From JACVRW01 sp963825345 (GTDB taxonomy: Bacteria > Actinomycetota > Thermoleophilia > Solirubrobacterales > Thermoleophilaceae), in contig CAWGSQ010000010.1 in the NCBI GenBank assembly GCA_963825345.1, positions 62,001-126,000 of the forward strand: a stretch of DNA of 64,000 nt. Direction: 5' to 3'. A program made the position numbers and the translations under genes. The notes beneath the pieces were generated by a model, which searched no databases, was not told the DNA's origin, and worked only from the letters and a program-made list of their open reading frames with translations. Of this stretch, positions 50,330-60,153 are shown piece after piece (position 1 is the stretch's first letter; every line of letters starts with the position of its first letter).

Positions 50330-51549
50330 CTACCGCAGGAAGGCGCCCTGCGGGCCCTGCGCCGGCCCGGCCGCCGCGCCTGACTCGAGCAGCGCCGCGA
50401 TCTCCTCGCCGGAGTAGCCGAGCGCGCTCAGCACCTCCTCGGTGTGCTCGCCGAGCGCCGGGCCCGGGCCGGCCGGCGCGCCCGGGGTTCGCGAGAGCTT
50501 CACCGGCACTCCGAGCAGCCGCACCGGCGCCGCCGCACCCGGCTGGTCGAGCTCCACCACCATCTCGCGCGCGCGCACGAGCTCGGAGTCGAGCGCCTCG
50601 TCGAGGTCGAGCACGGGCTCGAGGCAGCAGTCGTGCTCTGAGGCGAACGCGCTCCACTCGTCGCGCGTTCGCTCCAGGAAGACCCGCTCGACCTCGCCAT
50701 GGGCCTCGGACCCCGGGCCCTCGAACTGCTTCTCCACCAGGTCCTCGCGCCCCACGCCGCGGCACCACGCCTGCCAGAACTTCGGCTCGAGCGCGCCGAG
50801 GGTCACCCAGCCGTCCTTGCACGCGTACGGCCGATAACAGATCAGCCCGCCCGCGAGCGGAAGCCCGCCGCGCCGCGCCACGGCGCCGTCGGCGAGGTAC
50901 TGCGCGGCCACCATCGCGAGCCACGCGAGCGAGCCGTCGAACATCGACACGTCCACGAGCTGGCCCTCCCCCGAGCGCTCGCGCTCGCGCAGCGCCGCCA
51001 TGATCCCGAACGCCGCCATGAGCGCGCCGCCGCCGAGATCCGCGATCTGGCCCGCCGCCTGCACCGGCGGCCCATCGGCGTCACCACTGAGCCCGAGCAG
51101 GCCGTTCAGGCCCAGGTAGTTCATGTCGTGCCCCGAGCGCGCCGTGTAGGGGCCGTCCTGGCCGTAGCCCGAGATCGCGCAATAGACCAGTCGGGGGTTC
51201 TCCTCGCGCAGCGTCTCGTATCCAACGCCGAGACGTTGCATGACGCCAGGGCGGAATGACTCGAGGAGAACGTCGTAGTCGCGAACGAGGCGTAGAAGAA
51301 CCTGTTTGCCGAGATCTTGTTTGAGATCGAGACGCATGGACCGCTTGCCTCTGTTCAGTGCCAGGAACAGCGCAGACTTGGCGGAGTCATCCGCGCCCTC
51401 GTGAAACGGCGGCGACCAGCGGATGTAGTCGCCCATCCCTGTGTCCTCCACCTTCAGCACTTCGGCCCCGAAGTCGGCGAGCATCAGCGAGCAGAAGCCT
51501 CCGGGGAGAAGCCTGGAGAGGTCGAGGACACGGATGTCCTCGAGGGCGC

Positions 51550-51553
<4 letters not shown>
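50330..51553 (-). CDS. Family III CoA-transferase / alpha-methylacyl-CoA racemase-like
   Basis: 407 residues of the CaiB/BaiF class. Racemase-type marks: His in GHDMNYLGLNGLLG and Asp in IADLGGG, matching the His-Asp pair of alpha-methylacyl-CoA racemase; CoA-transferases carry a catalytic Asp in the same fold. It should racemise 2-methylacyl-CoA or exchange CoA between acids. Last gene of the six-gene catabolic operon; its start overlaps the BKACE stop (ATGA). The final 30 residues are Ala/Gly/Pro rich. Confidence 0.93.
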
Positions 51554-52397
<844 letters not shown>

Positions 52398-52401
<4 letters not shown>

Positions 52402-52964
52402 CTACGGAGCTGCTTGATGTCGCGGCCCGCCGCCGAATCCTCGATCAGCTGAGCCAGCCGCCGCAAGCGTGTCTCTTCTCGCTTGGCGCTCATCACCAGA
52501 TGTATCGCGGTGCGGCGATACCACGGCGGGCGCGACTCGAAGTACTCGGCCGCCGCCTTGTTCGAGCGGAGCTGGGCGTCGTATTCGGGCGCGAGCTCAG
52601 CGTCATTCTCGAAGGAGTAAACGCCGGTCTTGTCGTCAGAGCGTCGCTCGAAAGCGGCGAGGCCGGCCGGCCGCATCACACCCGCCTCCTTCAACTTCGC
52701 CACCTTCTCCACGTTGATCTTGCTCCAGTTGCTGCCCGGCTTGCGTGGGGTGAAGCGCTGCATGTAGCGGTCCTCATCGATCGAGTTCGTACGCGTGTCG
52801 ATCCATCCGAAGCAGAGCGCCTGGTCGACCGCCTCGGACCAGCTCATCGCGCGTTTCCCCGTGTGCTTCTTGAAGAAGCCCACATACACCTCGTCGGCCG
52901 TCTCGTGGTTCTGTTCGAGCCAGTCGTAGAAGTCCTGCGGCGAGGTGAAGTAAATCGGCTTCAC
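52398..52964 (-). CDS. YdeI/OmpD-associated family protein
   Basis: 188 residues from GTG 52964, overlapping the carboxyltransferase stop (GTGA). Family block SWSEAVDQALCFGWIDTRT with FTPRKPGSNWSKIN. YdeI proteins are small and cytosolic, linked in some species to envelope or peptide stress; the biochemical role is unknown. Its position inside a CoA-ester operon is unusual; the tight overlaps indicate it is genuinely part of the transcript. Confidence 0.9.
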
Positions 52965-54551
52965 ACCGGCATCACGCCGTGCTTCTTCCACGGCCGCTCC
53001 ACACGCTTCGTTGCCGCCATCTCCAGCGCGCGGATCACGGTCGGGCGCGTCTCGCGCGGGTCGATCACGTCGTCGATCAGCGCGTTGCCCGCGGCGATGT
53101 ACGGGTCGATCGTCTTGCGGATCCCCTCGATCATCTCCGCGCGCGTGGCGTCCGGGTCCTCCGCGGCCTCGATCTGCTTGCGGAAGATGATGTTCACGGC
53201 GCCCTCGGGACCCATCACGGAGATCTCGGCGCTCGGCCAAGCGACGATCAGGTCGGGCTCGTACGCGCGCCCGTTCATCACGTAGTAGCCCGCCCCGTAG
53301 GCCTTTCGGATCACAACCGTGATCTTCGGAACGGTGGCGCGCGAGACCGCATAGAGCATCTTCGCGCCGTGCCGGATGATGCCCGCCTGCTCGACCTTCG
53401 TCCCGACCATGAACCCCGGCACGTCCATCAGGAACAGCAGCGGGATGCCGTAGGCGTCGCAGAGGTTCACGAAGCGGGCGGCCTTGTCGGCCGAGTCGTT
53501 CTCGAGGATGCCGCCCAGATGCTTCGGCTGGTTGGCGACGATGCCCACCGGCCGCCCGCCCATCCGCGCGAGGCAGGTGATGATCGTGCGCGCCCAGCGC
53601 GGCTTCAGGTCGAACCAGTCGCCGTCGTCCACGATGCGCCCGATCACGTCGTACATGTCGTAGGGCTTGCGGGGCGAGTCCGGGAGGATGTCGAGTAGAT
53701 CTTCGTCCCCCCGACTCAAGGGGTCTGACCCCTTGAGTCGGGGCGGCTCAACCTCGCAGTTCTGAGGGAAGTACGAGAGGTACTTCTTGATCGCCTCGAT
53801 GCAGGCCTCGTCCGACTCCACCTCAAGGTCGGCGACCCCCGAAACGCGCGTGTGGATGCGCGAGCCGCCGAGCTCCTCCTGGGTCACGTCCTCGCCCGTC
53901 ACGGCCTTCGTGAGGTGCGGCCCCGCGAGCGCCATCGAGCCGCGGCCCTTCACCATCGGCACGAAGTCCGCGAGGCCTGGGATGTACGCCGTGCCGGCTG
54001 CGCACGGGCCCATGAGCGCGGCAACCTGCGGCACCACTCCGCTCATGATCACCTCCTCGCGGAAGAGGTGGCCAGAGCCGGCGAACAGCGAGCCCGCCGC
54101 CTCCTGGATGCGCGCGCCCGCCGAGTCGAGCAGCCAGACCATCGGGATGCGCTTCGTGAGTGCCAGCTCGCGCAGCCGCGCGACCTTCAGCTCGCCGGTC
54201 ATCCCCATCGAGCCGGCCATCACGGTGAAGTCGTAGGCCGCCACCGCCACCAGCCGGCCGTCGATCTTGCCGTACCCGGTGATCACGCCGTCCGCCGGCG
54301 CCTCCTTGCCCTCCATCGCCCGCTGGGCGAAGTGCGGACGCCCGTGGATCCCGAGCTCGGTGAACGTGCCCTCGTCGATCAGGAGCGCGAGCCGCTCGCG
54401 CGCGGTGAGCTTGTCCTGCTCGTGCTGGCGGGCGATCTTCTCCTCGCCTCCGCCCGAGCCTCGCCTGCTCGCGCCGCTCGTGAAGCTCCTCGACGAGCGA
54501 GCGCAGCGGCGGGCGCGCCACCAGCGTGTCCGCGGCCGCGCGCTCGGTCAC
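52961..54551 (-). pseudogene. Acyl-CoA carboxylase, carboxyltransferase (beta) subunit, with a single-base frameshift
   Basis: Homologue of PccB/AccB-type biotin-dependent carboxyltransferases, about 529 residues when repaired. The N-terminal frame starts with GTG 54551 (VTERAAADTLV...EELHERREQARLG) and passes into the main frame (EEKIARQHEQDKLTARERL, then the ATG at 54316) only if one G is removed from the run at 54453-54455. Domain marks include DSAGARIQEAAGS, GPCAAGTAYIPGL, GGILENDSADKAARF, MDVPGFMVGT and GPEGAVNIIF. A 35-bp palindrome (53709-53743) sits in frame in the linker between the two crotonase-like halves, giving PPRLKGSDPLSRG. A sequencing error is as likely as true inactivation. 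A truncated product from ATG 54316 (451 residues) would lack the N-terminal lobe. The biotin/carboxylase subunit is not in the window. Confidence 0.85.
53709..53743. repeat. 35-bp perfect palindrome inside the carboxyltransferase gene
   Basis: Arms CCCCGACTCAAGGGGTC and GACCCCTTGAGTCGGGG around a single central T. The core GGGGTCTGACCCC and the GACTCAA flank are shared with the array at 49105-49187. It lies in frame within the coding region and adds no stop. Confidence 0.9.
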
Positions 54552-55379
54552 GTCTCGCCGCCGAGATGGTCGAGGAACGGCTCAAGCACATGCATGGCGG
54601 TCTCCGTCGCGGCGATCCGCTCCTCCTCGTGGTCGGGCGCCTCGAACGCGGTCACCTCGAGCCCCACCAGCTCGCTGTCCTCGAGCACCGAGTCGAGCAG
54701 GTCGTAGAGCTTGTCCGGGTGGAGGCCGCCGGGCGCCGGGCACCGCGGCGGGGAAGTGCTCTGGGTCGAGCACGTCGAGGTCGAGGTGCACGAACACGGG
54801 CGCTCCGTCGAGCGCGTTCTTGGCCGCCACGAGCGTCTCGATCGTGCTCGCCCCGATCACGGTGGCGGGGCTCTGCTCGAGCAGCATGCGCTCGCCCGGG
54901 TCGAGGTCGCGCACGCCGGCGAGCACCACGCGCTCGGCGGGCAGCGCCTCGCCGAGCCCGGCATCCCACTCCCCCGTGGCTGCCGCCAGGCACATGCCGC
55001 CGAGGTAGCCGCTGCCCGACGTGCCCGGCGTGTTGAAGTCGCCGTGGGCGTCCAGCCAGAGGATCCGCGCGTCGGGCCGGTTGCGGCTCACCGCCGGGAG
55101 CGTGGTCACGGACACGGCGCAGTCGGCAGCCAGCAGCACCGGCGTGTGGCCCGCCGCCAGCGCGTCGTCGATCTGGCCGCCCGCCTCGAGCAGGCAGCCG
55201 CGCGAGTCGCGCAGGTCGTCCTCGTAACGGGTCTCCTTGACCTCGCTGCCGCTGCCGATGTAGCGCGGCTCAACGCCCAGCGCGTGAGCCAGCAGCGGCG
55301 CGAGGATCTCCACGCCGCGCGGCGCGCCGGGGAAGCGATCGGCGGTGCGGCAGCGCAGGGCTACGAGCGAGACGGCCAT
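54548..55379 (-). pseudogene. Arginase-family ureohydrolase, with a single-base frameshift
   Basis: About 276 residues when repaired. Metal sites DAHGDFNTP and HLDLDVLDPEHFP are intact. The first family motif is AADCAVS, in place of GGDHS, so one manganese ligand His is Cys, as in a subgroup of arginase-like proteins. After residue about 214 the frame turns to nonsense (ARRPPPGQALRPA). Removing one G at 54736-54737 restores VPAPGGLHPDKLYDLLD, and a normal C-terminus follows, ending at TGA 54548-54550 that overlaps the next gene GTG exactly. Substrate may be arginine, agmatine or guanidino acids, or another amidine. Sequencing error cannot be excluded. Confidence 0.82.
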
Positions 55380-55383
55380 CCGC

Positions 55384-56169
55384 TCAGCGCCCCTTCCACT
55401 GCGGTGCGCGCTTCTCGAAGAACGCCTTCACGCCCTCCTGGATGTCCTCGGTGGTGAACGCGAGGGAAAGCTGAGAGCGCAGGAAGTCGAGCGCGTCCTC
55501 GAACGGCATGTCGAGCTGGCGATACATCGCATCCTTGCCCAGCTTCATCATCACCGGCGACTTCGAGGCCAGCTTCGCGGCCCACTCGTCCACCGCGGCG
55601 TCGAAGTCCGCGTCCGCCACCACGCGGTTCACGATCCCGGCCTCACGCGCCTCCTGCGCCGACATGCGCTCGCCGAGCAGCAGCATCTCGTTCGCCTTCT
55701 TGCGCGGCACGTTCCGGTAGATGAGCGACATGATCATGAACGGGAACACGCCCACGTCGATCTCGGGCGTGCCGAAGGTCGCGCTCTCCTTGGCGACGAT
55801 CAGGTCGCATGCGAGCGCCACGCCGAGCGCGCCCGCCAGCACGTGGCCGTTGGCGGCGCAGATGGTCGGCTTGCCCAGCTGCATGATCGTCCGGAAGAGT
55901 CGCGGGAAGCGCTCCGTGCCGAAGTGCTTGTGCACGATCGGGACGTCCGCCGCGAACTGGTCGAGGCTGCCCCCGGCAGAGAAGACCTTCTCGTGCGTGG
56001 AGGTGAGCACCAAGCAGCGCACGCCGTCGTCGTGGCCCGCCAGCTCGAGCGCTCCGGTCAGGTCTGTGAGGAGCTGATTCGAGAGCGCGTTGCGCGTGTC
56101 GGGCTGATCGAGCGCGATGGTGGCGACGCCGTTGTCGCGCACGTCGTAGCGAACGGTCTCCAGGGGCAC
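55384..56169 (-). CDS. Enoyl-CoA hydratase/isomerase (crotonase family)
   Basis: 261 residues from GTG 56169. Crotonase fold with the oxyanion-hole segments FSAGGSLDQF and ANGHVLAGALGVALACD. The catalytic Glu pair of classical hydratases is altered: the Glu expected after GG is not obvious, and ESATFGTPEIDVGVFP carries the second acidic residue. It could hydrate, isomerise or cleave an acyl-CoA. First gene of the six-gene operon; the arginase-fold gene starts 4 bp later. Confidence 0.92.
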   Translation of the reverse strand: MPLETVRYDVRDNGVATIALDQPDTRNALSNQLLTDLTGALELAGHDDGVRCLVLTSTHEKVFSAGGSLDQFAADVPIVHKHFGTERFPRLFRTIMQLGKPTICAANGHVLAGALGVALACDLIVAKESATFGTPEIDVGVFPFMIMSLIYRNVPRKKANEMLLLGERMSAQEAREAGIVNRVVADADFDAAVDEWAAKLASKSPVMMKLGKDAMYRQLDMPFEDALDFLRSQLSLAFTTEDIQEGVKAFFEKRAPQWKGR

Positions 56170-56219
56170 GGGGTCGAGTTGTACTACCTTCCACGGGCTC
56201 GCAACTCAGGGAGGACAGC

Positions 56220-56642
56220 ATGTACAGCTCGATCGTGGTCGGCATCGACGGTTCGGAGACCGCCGACATCGCGCTCGGCCGGGCGGTCGAGCTCGCCCGG
56301 CTGACAGGTGCCACCCTCCATGTCGTGTCCGCATACGACCCGGCCCCGGCACGCGTGGCCGGCGGTGCGGCGTCGAGCGAGTTCTCCGTTGGGTCCGACT
56401 TCAAGGCTGACGCGGCGCTTCAGCGCGCGCTCGACCGGGCCGGCGGAAACATCGAGGTCAGGGAGCACGCCCCGAAGGGCTCACCGGCGGATGCGATTCT
56501 GGCGATCGCCAAGGAGGCTGACGCCGAACTCATCGTGATCGGGAGCGTCGGAATGCACGGAGCGAGACGGGTACTCGGGAGCGTGCCGAACAAGGTCTCG
56601 CATCAGGCCGCGTGCGACGTGCTCATCGTCCAGACCCGCTGA
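56220..56642 (+). CDS. Universal stress protein UspA family
   Basis: 140 residues, one UspA domain. ATP-binding motif GSVGMHGARRVLGSVPNKVS (G-x2-G-x9-GS) and N-terminal VVGIDGSE. Preceded by a strong ribosome site (AGGGAGGAC, 3-6 nt from ATG), which is rare in this window. Probably an ATP-binding stress regulator; no partner adjacent. Convergent with the ATL gene, overlapping by 20 bp. Confidence 0.95.
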   Translation: MYSSIVVGIDGSETADIALGRAVELARLTGATLHVVSAYDPAPARVAGGAASSEFSVGSDFKADAALQRALDRAGGNIEVREHAPKGSPADAILAIAKEADAELIVIGSVGMHGARRVLGSVPNKVSHQAACDVLIVQTR

Positions 56643-56907
56643 CCGGGACCCACGCCTCGCGCATGTCCACCCGCTCGCCGCGGAAGGGCACGCCCTCGGC
56701 GACGAGCAGGCGGCGCTGGCGCTCGCCCCTCGCAAGCGAGCCGTCGGCCCGCACGATTCGCTGCCAGGGCACGTCCTCGTCCGTAGCGGAGAGCACCGCG
56801 CCCGCGAAGCGCGGCGCTCCGGGCGACAGGTCGCCGTAGGTCGTCACGTGGCCCTCGGGGACCGAGCGCACGCGGCGCAGGACCTCCGCCGCGCGCCCGT
56901 CGTTCAC
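56623..56907 (-). CDS. Alkyltransferase-like (ATL) DNA-binding protein
   Basis: 94 residues. It has the O6-methylguanine methyltransferase DNA-binding domain, but the catalytic PCHR motif is replaced by PWQR (DVPWQRIVRADG), the hallmark of ATL proteins, which cannot transfer alkyl groups. ATLs bind O6-alkylguanine and mark it for nucleotide-excision repair. It overlaps the following NAD-binding gene by 4 bp. Confidence 0.9.
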   Translation of the reverse strand: MNDGRAAEVLRRVRSVPEGHVTTYGDLSPGAPRFAGAVLSATDEDVPWQRIVRADGSLARGERQRRLLVAEGVPFRGERVDMREAWVPVSGSGR

Positions 56908-57530
56908 AGGCCGCGGATGGCCTCTTCGATGGGCGTGTCGCCGGAAATCAGCTCGAAGGTCTTGCCGATCGAGCTCGGCGTCTCGAGCACCGCCAGGAGG
57001 ACGGCAGCCACGTCCTCGCGAGGAATCTCACCGCCGCCGAGATCGGTGCCCACCCTGACCATGCCGGTGCCCGCGTCGTCGGTGAGCCCGCCGGGGCGGA
57101 CGATTGTGTAGTCGAGGCCACTCTCGAGGAGACGTTTGTCGGCATCCGCCTTCGCCTCGTAGTACGGGCGCATCTGGTCGGACCACTCCTCGGGGCGGTC
57201 GACGCTGATGGCGCTCACCATCACGTAGCGCTGCACGCCCGCGTTCATCAGCTTCACGGCGCCGCCGTAGTCCACCGTCCGCTTGCGCTCCACCCCGCTG
57301 CCCGGTCCGGCGCCGGCGGCGAACACCACGGCGTCGGCGCCCTCGCAGCAGCCGGGGATGTCGTCGAGCGCCTCCATGTCGCAGAGCACCGGCTCGGCGC
57401 CGAGCTCGCGCAGGTCCGCCTCGTGGTCGGGGTTGCGGATCAGTCCACGGGCGCGATGGCCGCCATCTGCCAGGAGCCGCAGCAGCCGAAGGCCCACCTT
57501 TCCGTGCCCGCCAGCGACCACGACGTCCAT
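56904..57530 (-). CDS. NAD(P)H-binding (NmrA/SDR-a5-like) protein
   Basis: 208 residues. Glycine motif VVAGGHGKVGLRLL (4-17) of the atypical SDR-a5 type and the fold-completing TIVRPGGLTD segment. It has a YEAK motif (PYYEAKADAD) in place of the classical catalytic Tyr-x3-Lys. Such proteins sense redox or reduce quinone-like compounds. Ends in a 4-bp overlap with the ATL gene, so the two are one unit. Confidence 0.92.
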   Translation of the reverse strand: MDVVVAGGHGKVGLRLLRLLADGGHRARGLIRNPDHEADLRELGAEPVLCDMEALDDIPGCCEGADAVVFAAGAGPGSGVERKRTVDYGGAVKLMNAGVQRYVMVSAISVDRPEEWSDQMRPYYEAKADADKRLLESGLDYTIVRPGGLTDDAGTGMVRVGTDLGGGEIPREDVAAVLLAVLETPSSIGKTFELISGDTPIEEAIRGL

Positions 57531-57539
57531 GGCCCCATC

Positions 57540-58943
57540 CTACGCCCGCGGGGGTCCACCGCAGGGTCCCGCCACGCCGAGCGCCTCGAGCAGGTAGAGC
57601 CACACCTCGCTGCGCGTCGGGAACGGAGGGACGGCATGGAACAGCCGGTCGATCGGCACTTCGCCCACGACGGCGATCGTCGCCGCCTGGACCCACTCGG
57701 CCACCTCCGGGCCGGTGAAGGTGGCGCCGACGATCAGGCCACGGTCGTCGTCGACCACCAGCCGTGAGGTGCCACGGGCATCGTCGCGGCCGTAGAAGCT
57801 CGCTCCCGCATTGCCCTGGGTCGACACGTCGACGGCCCGGACGTTCAGCCCGTCGGCCTGCGCGGCCTCGTAGGTATAGCCCACGGCCGCCACGTGCGGG
57901 TCGGTGAAGATCACCCGCGGCGAGCGCGCGCCGTCCGCGTTCGACGGCGCGCAGCCGCTGGGGTAGCCCAGGATCACGTCCGCGGCTATCCGCGCCTGGT
58001 ACTTCCCCATGTGCGTGAGGAGCGCGCGGCCGTTCACGTCGCCGATTGCGTACAGCCAGTCGTTCACTCGCATCGAGTCGTCGACCTCGATGGACTCGCC
58101 CGGCTCGAGGCCCACGGTGTCGAGTCCGATGTCGTCCGTGTTCAGCTTGCGCCCGATCGCCACGAGCAGCTCGTCGGCACGGACCGGCCCGCCCCCGTCG
58201 AGCTCGAGCGTGACCTCGCCGCCCTCGGCTCGCACCGCCGTCGGCCTCGTGGCCAGGCGCACGTCCACGCCCTTCTCGCGCAGGGCCTGCTCCACGTCGT
58301 CGCTCGCGAACCGCTCCTCGCGCGGGATCAGGCGGTCGCCGCGCTCGATCAAGGTCACCTGGGAGCCGAGCGTGCTGTAGGCCTGCGCCATCTCCACTCC
58401 CACCACCCCTCCGCCCAGGATCGCCAGCCGCCCCGGCACCTCCTTGGCCGTGGTCGCCTCGCGGTTGGTCCAGGGCTCCGCCTCGCGCAGGCCGTCGATC
58501 GGCGGGATCAGCGGCGAGCTGCCGGTGGCCACGACCACGGCCTTGCGCGCGATCAGGGTTTCGTCCCCGGCCACCACGCGGCGCTCGCCGTCCAGCCGCC
58601 CGGCCCCGCGGACCACCGCCACGTTCCGCTGCTCGAGCCAAGGAACCATCCCGGAGTCGTCGAGGTCGTGAATGATCTCGTCGCGCCGGTTCAGGATCGC
58701 GTCCGTGTCGAGGTCGCCCGTAACCGCCTCGCTCACGCCCGGGATGCGGCGCACCTCAGCGAGCAGCTCGCCGGGTCGAAGGAGCGCCTTCGACGGCATG
58801 CAGGCGTAGAACGAGCACTCCCCGCCGATCAGGTGAGACTCCACCACGGCGACCTCGAGTCCCTCCTCGCCGAGCCGTCCGGCGCAAACCTCGCCGGCCG
58901 GTCCGGCCCCCAGAACCACCACATCGAATTCGCGCTCGCTCAT
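57540..58943 (-). CDS. Pyridine nucleotide-disulphide oxidoreductase (dihydrolipoyl dehydrogenase/mercuric reductase-like)
   Basis: 467 residues from ATG 58943. FAD site VLGAGPAGEVCA (10-21), redox-active Cys pair in GGECSFYACMPSKALL (C-x4-C), NAD site ILGGGVVGVEMA. The C-terminal catalytic His-x-Pro-Thr motif of the class is VPPFPTRSE, with Phe in place of His, so the acid/base function is changed. It may be a transhydrogenase-like or unusual disulfide reductase. Divergent from the acyl-CoA dehydrogenase gene with 22 bp between; a TACCGT box lies 6 nt before its ATG. Confidence 0.92.
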   Translation of the reverse strand: MSEREFDVVVLGAGPAGEVCAGRLGEEGLEVAVVESHLIGGECSFYACMPSKALLRPGELLAEVRRIPGVSEAVTGDLDTDAILNRRDEIIHDLDDSGMVPWLEQRNVAVVRGAGRLDGERRVVAGDETLIARKAVVVATGSSPLIPPIDGLREAEPWTNREATTAKEVPGRLAILGGGVVGVEMAQAYSTLGSQVTLIERGDRLIPREERFASDDVEQALREKGVDVRLATRPTAVRAEGGEVTLELDGGGPVRADELLVAIGRKLNTDDIGLDTVGLEPGESIEVDDSMRVNDWLYAIGDVNGRALLTHMGKYQARIAADVILGYPSGCAPSNADGARSPRVIFTDPHVAAVGYTYEAAQADGLNVRAVDVSTQGNAGASFYGRDDARGTSRLVVDDDRGLIVGATFTGPEVAEWVQAATIAVVGEVPIDRLFHAVPPFPTRSEVWLYLLEALGVAGPCGGPPRA

Positions 58944-58949
58944 GCGGTC

Positions 58950-58959
58950 ACGGTACTTT
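58950..58959. promoter_or_regulatory. Back-to-back -10 boxes for the oxidoreductase (minus) and acyl-CoA dehydrogenase (plus) genes
   Basis: ACGGTACTTT contains TACCGT on the minus strand (58950-58955), 6 nt before the oxidoreductase ATG. It also contains TACTTT on the plus strand (58954-58959), 6 nt before ATG 58966. They share the central TA, as at 24375-24384. Confidence 0.55.
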
Positions 58960-58965
58960 GCCTGC

Positions 58966-60153
58966 ATGGCAACCGCAGACGCGCTCCTCAAGCCGGACCA
59001 TGGCGCCCACCGCAAGCACTTCATCTTCACCGAGGAGCACCATCAGCTCCGCGAGTCGATCCACTCGTTCGTGACCAAGGAGCTCGCTCCGCACGCCGAC
59101 GAATGGGAGGAGACGACCTTCCCGGACTCCGTGTTCACGCGCATGGGCGAGCTCGGCTTCCTCGGACTCTCCTATCCCGAGGAGTACGGCGGCCAGGGCG
59201 GCGACTACTACTGCAACCTCGTGCTCGCGGAGGAGATGGTGCACTCCAACTGCGGCGGCCTTGCGATGGGCGTGGCGGTCCACACGGACATGGCCACTCC
59301 GCCCGTGCACCTGTTCGGCACCGACGAGCAGAAGCAGGAGTACCTGGTGCCGGCGATCCGGGGCGAGAAGATCTCGTGTCTCGGCATCACGGAGCCCGAC
59401 GCCGGCAGCGACGTCTCCGGCATCAAGACGCGCGCGGTGCGCGACGGCGATGACTGGGTCATCAACGGATCGAAGACCTACATCACGAACGGCCTCCGCG
59501 CCGACTTCGTCGTGCTCGTGACGAAGACAGACCCGGATGCGGGCTACGACGGCTTCACGCTCTTCCTGGTGGACATGGACACGCCCGGCGTGATCCGCGA
59601 GAAGAAGCTCGAGAAGCTCGGGATGCACGCGTCGGACACGGCGCTCCTCGCCTTCCAGGACGTGCGCGTGCCGGCGGAGGCGCAGCTCGGCCAGGAGGGC
59701 AAGGGCTTCTACCACATCATGTGGGAGCTCCAGGGCGAGCGCCTGATCGGCGCCGCGGGCTGCGTGGCGGGCGCGCAGAAGTGCTTCGACAAGACGCTCC
59801 AGTACGCCGGCGAGCGCAATGCCTTCGGACGGCCGATCGGCCGCTTCCAGGCGATCCGCCACAAGTTCGCCGACATGGCGACGAAGATCGAGGCCGGGCG
59901 GCAGATGGTCTACACGACGGCCTGGCGCCACGCGAACGGCGAGTACCCCGTGCGCGAGATCTCGATGGCGAAGCTCTACACGGCGCGCATGGCCTGCGAG
60001 GTGATCGACGAATGCCTCCAGATCCACGGAGGCGCGGGCTACATGAAGGAGTACGGAATCGAGCGCGCGTGGCGCGACATGCGCCTGAACCGCATCGGCG
60101 CCGGAACCGACGAGGTGATGCTCGACGTGATCGGCCGCTCGTACGGGCTCTGA
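58966..60153 (+). CDS. Acyl-CoA dehydrogenase, first of a tandem pair
   Basis: 395 residues from ATG 58966; an ATG at 58942 is also in frame but lies upstream of the -10 box. Full-length ACAD: FAD-binding ITEPDAGSDVSG, GSKTYITNG, the RxxFGRPIGRFQ segment, and HGGAGYMKEYGIER. Glu in the QGERL segment and Glu in GYMKEY are both present as possible catalytic bases. It oxidises acyl-CoA to enoyl-CoA with FAD, passing electrons to ETF. The stop overlaps the second ACAD start (TGATG). Confidence 0.95.
   Translation: MATADALLKPDHGAHRKHFIFTEEHHQLRESIHSFVTKELAPHADEWEETTFPDSVFTRMGELGFLGLSYPEEYGGQGGDYYCNLVLAEEMVHSNCGGLAMGVAVHTDMATPPVHLFGTDEQKQEYLVPAIRGEKISCLGITEPDAGSDVSGIKTRAVRDGDDWVINGSKTYITNGLRADFVVLVTKTDPDAGYDGFTLFLVDMDTPGVIREKKLEKLGMHASDTALLAFQDVRVPAEAQLGQEGKGFYHIMWELQGERLIGAAGCVAGAQKCFDKTLQYAGERNAFGRPIGRFQAIRHKFADMATKIEAGRQMVYTTAWRHANGEYPVREISMAKLYTARMACEVIDECLQIHGGAGYMKEYGIERAWRDMRLNRIGAGTDEVMLDVIGRSYGL

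Noticed and set aside
54316..54551. Separate short upstream gene ahead of a carboxyltransferase starting at 54316
   Set aside because: The upstream frame matches the normal family N-terminus and becomes continuous after one-base correction, so one broken gene is the better explanation.
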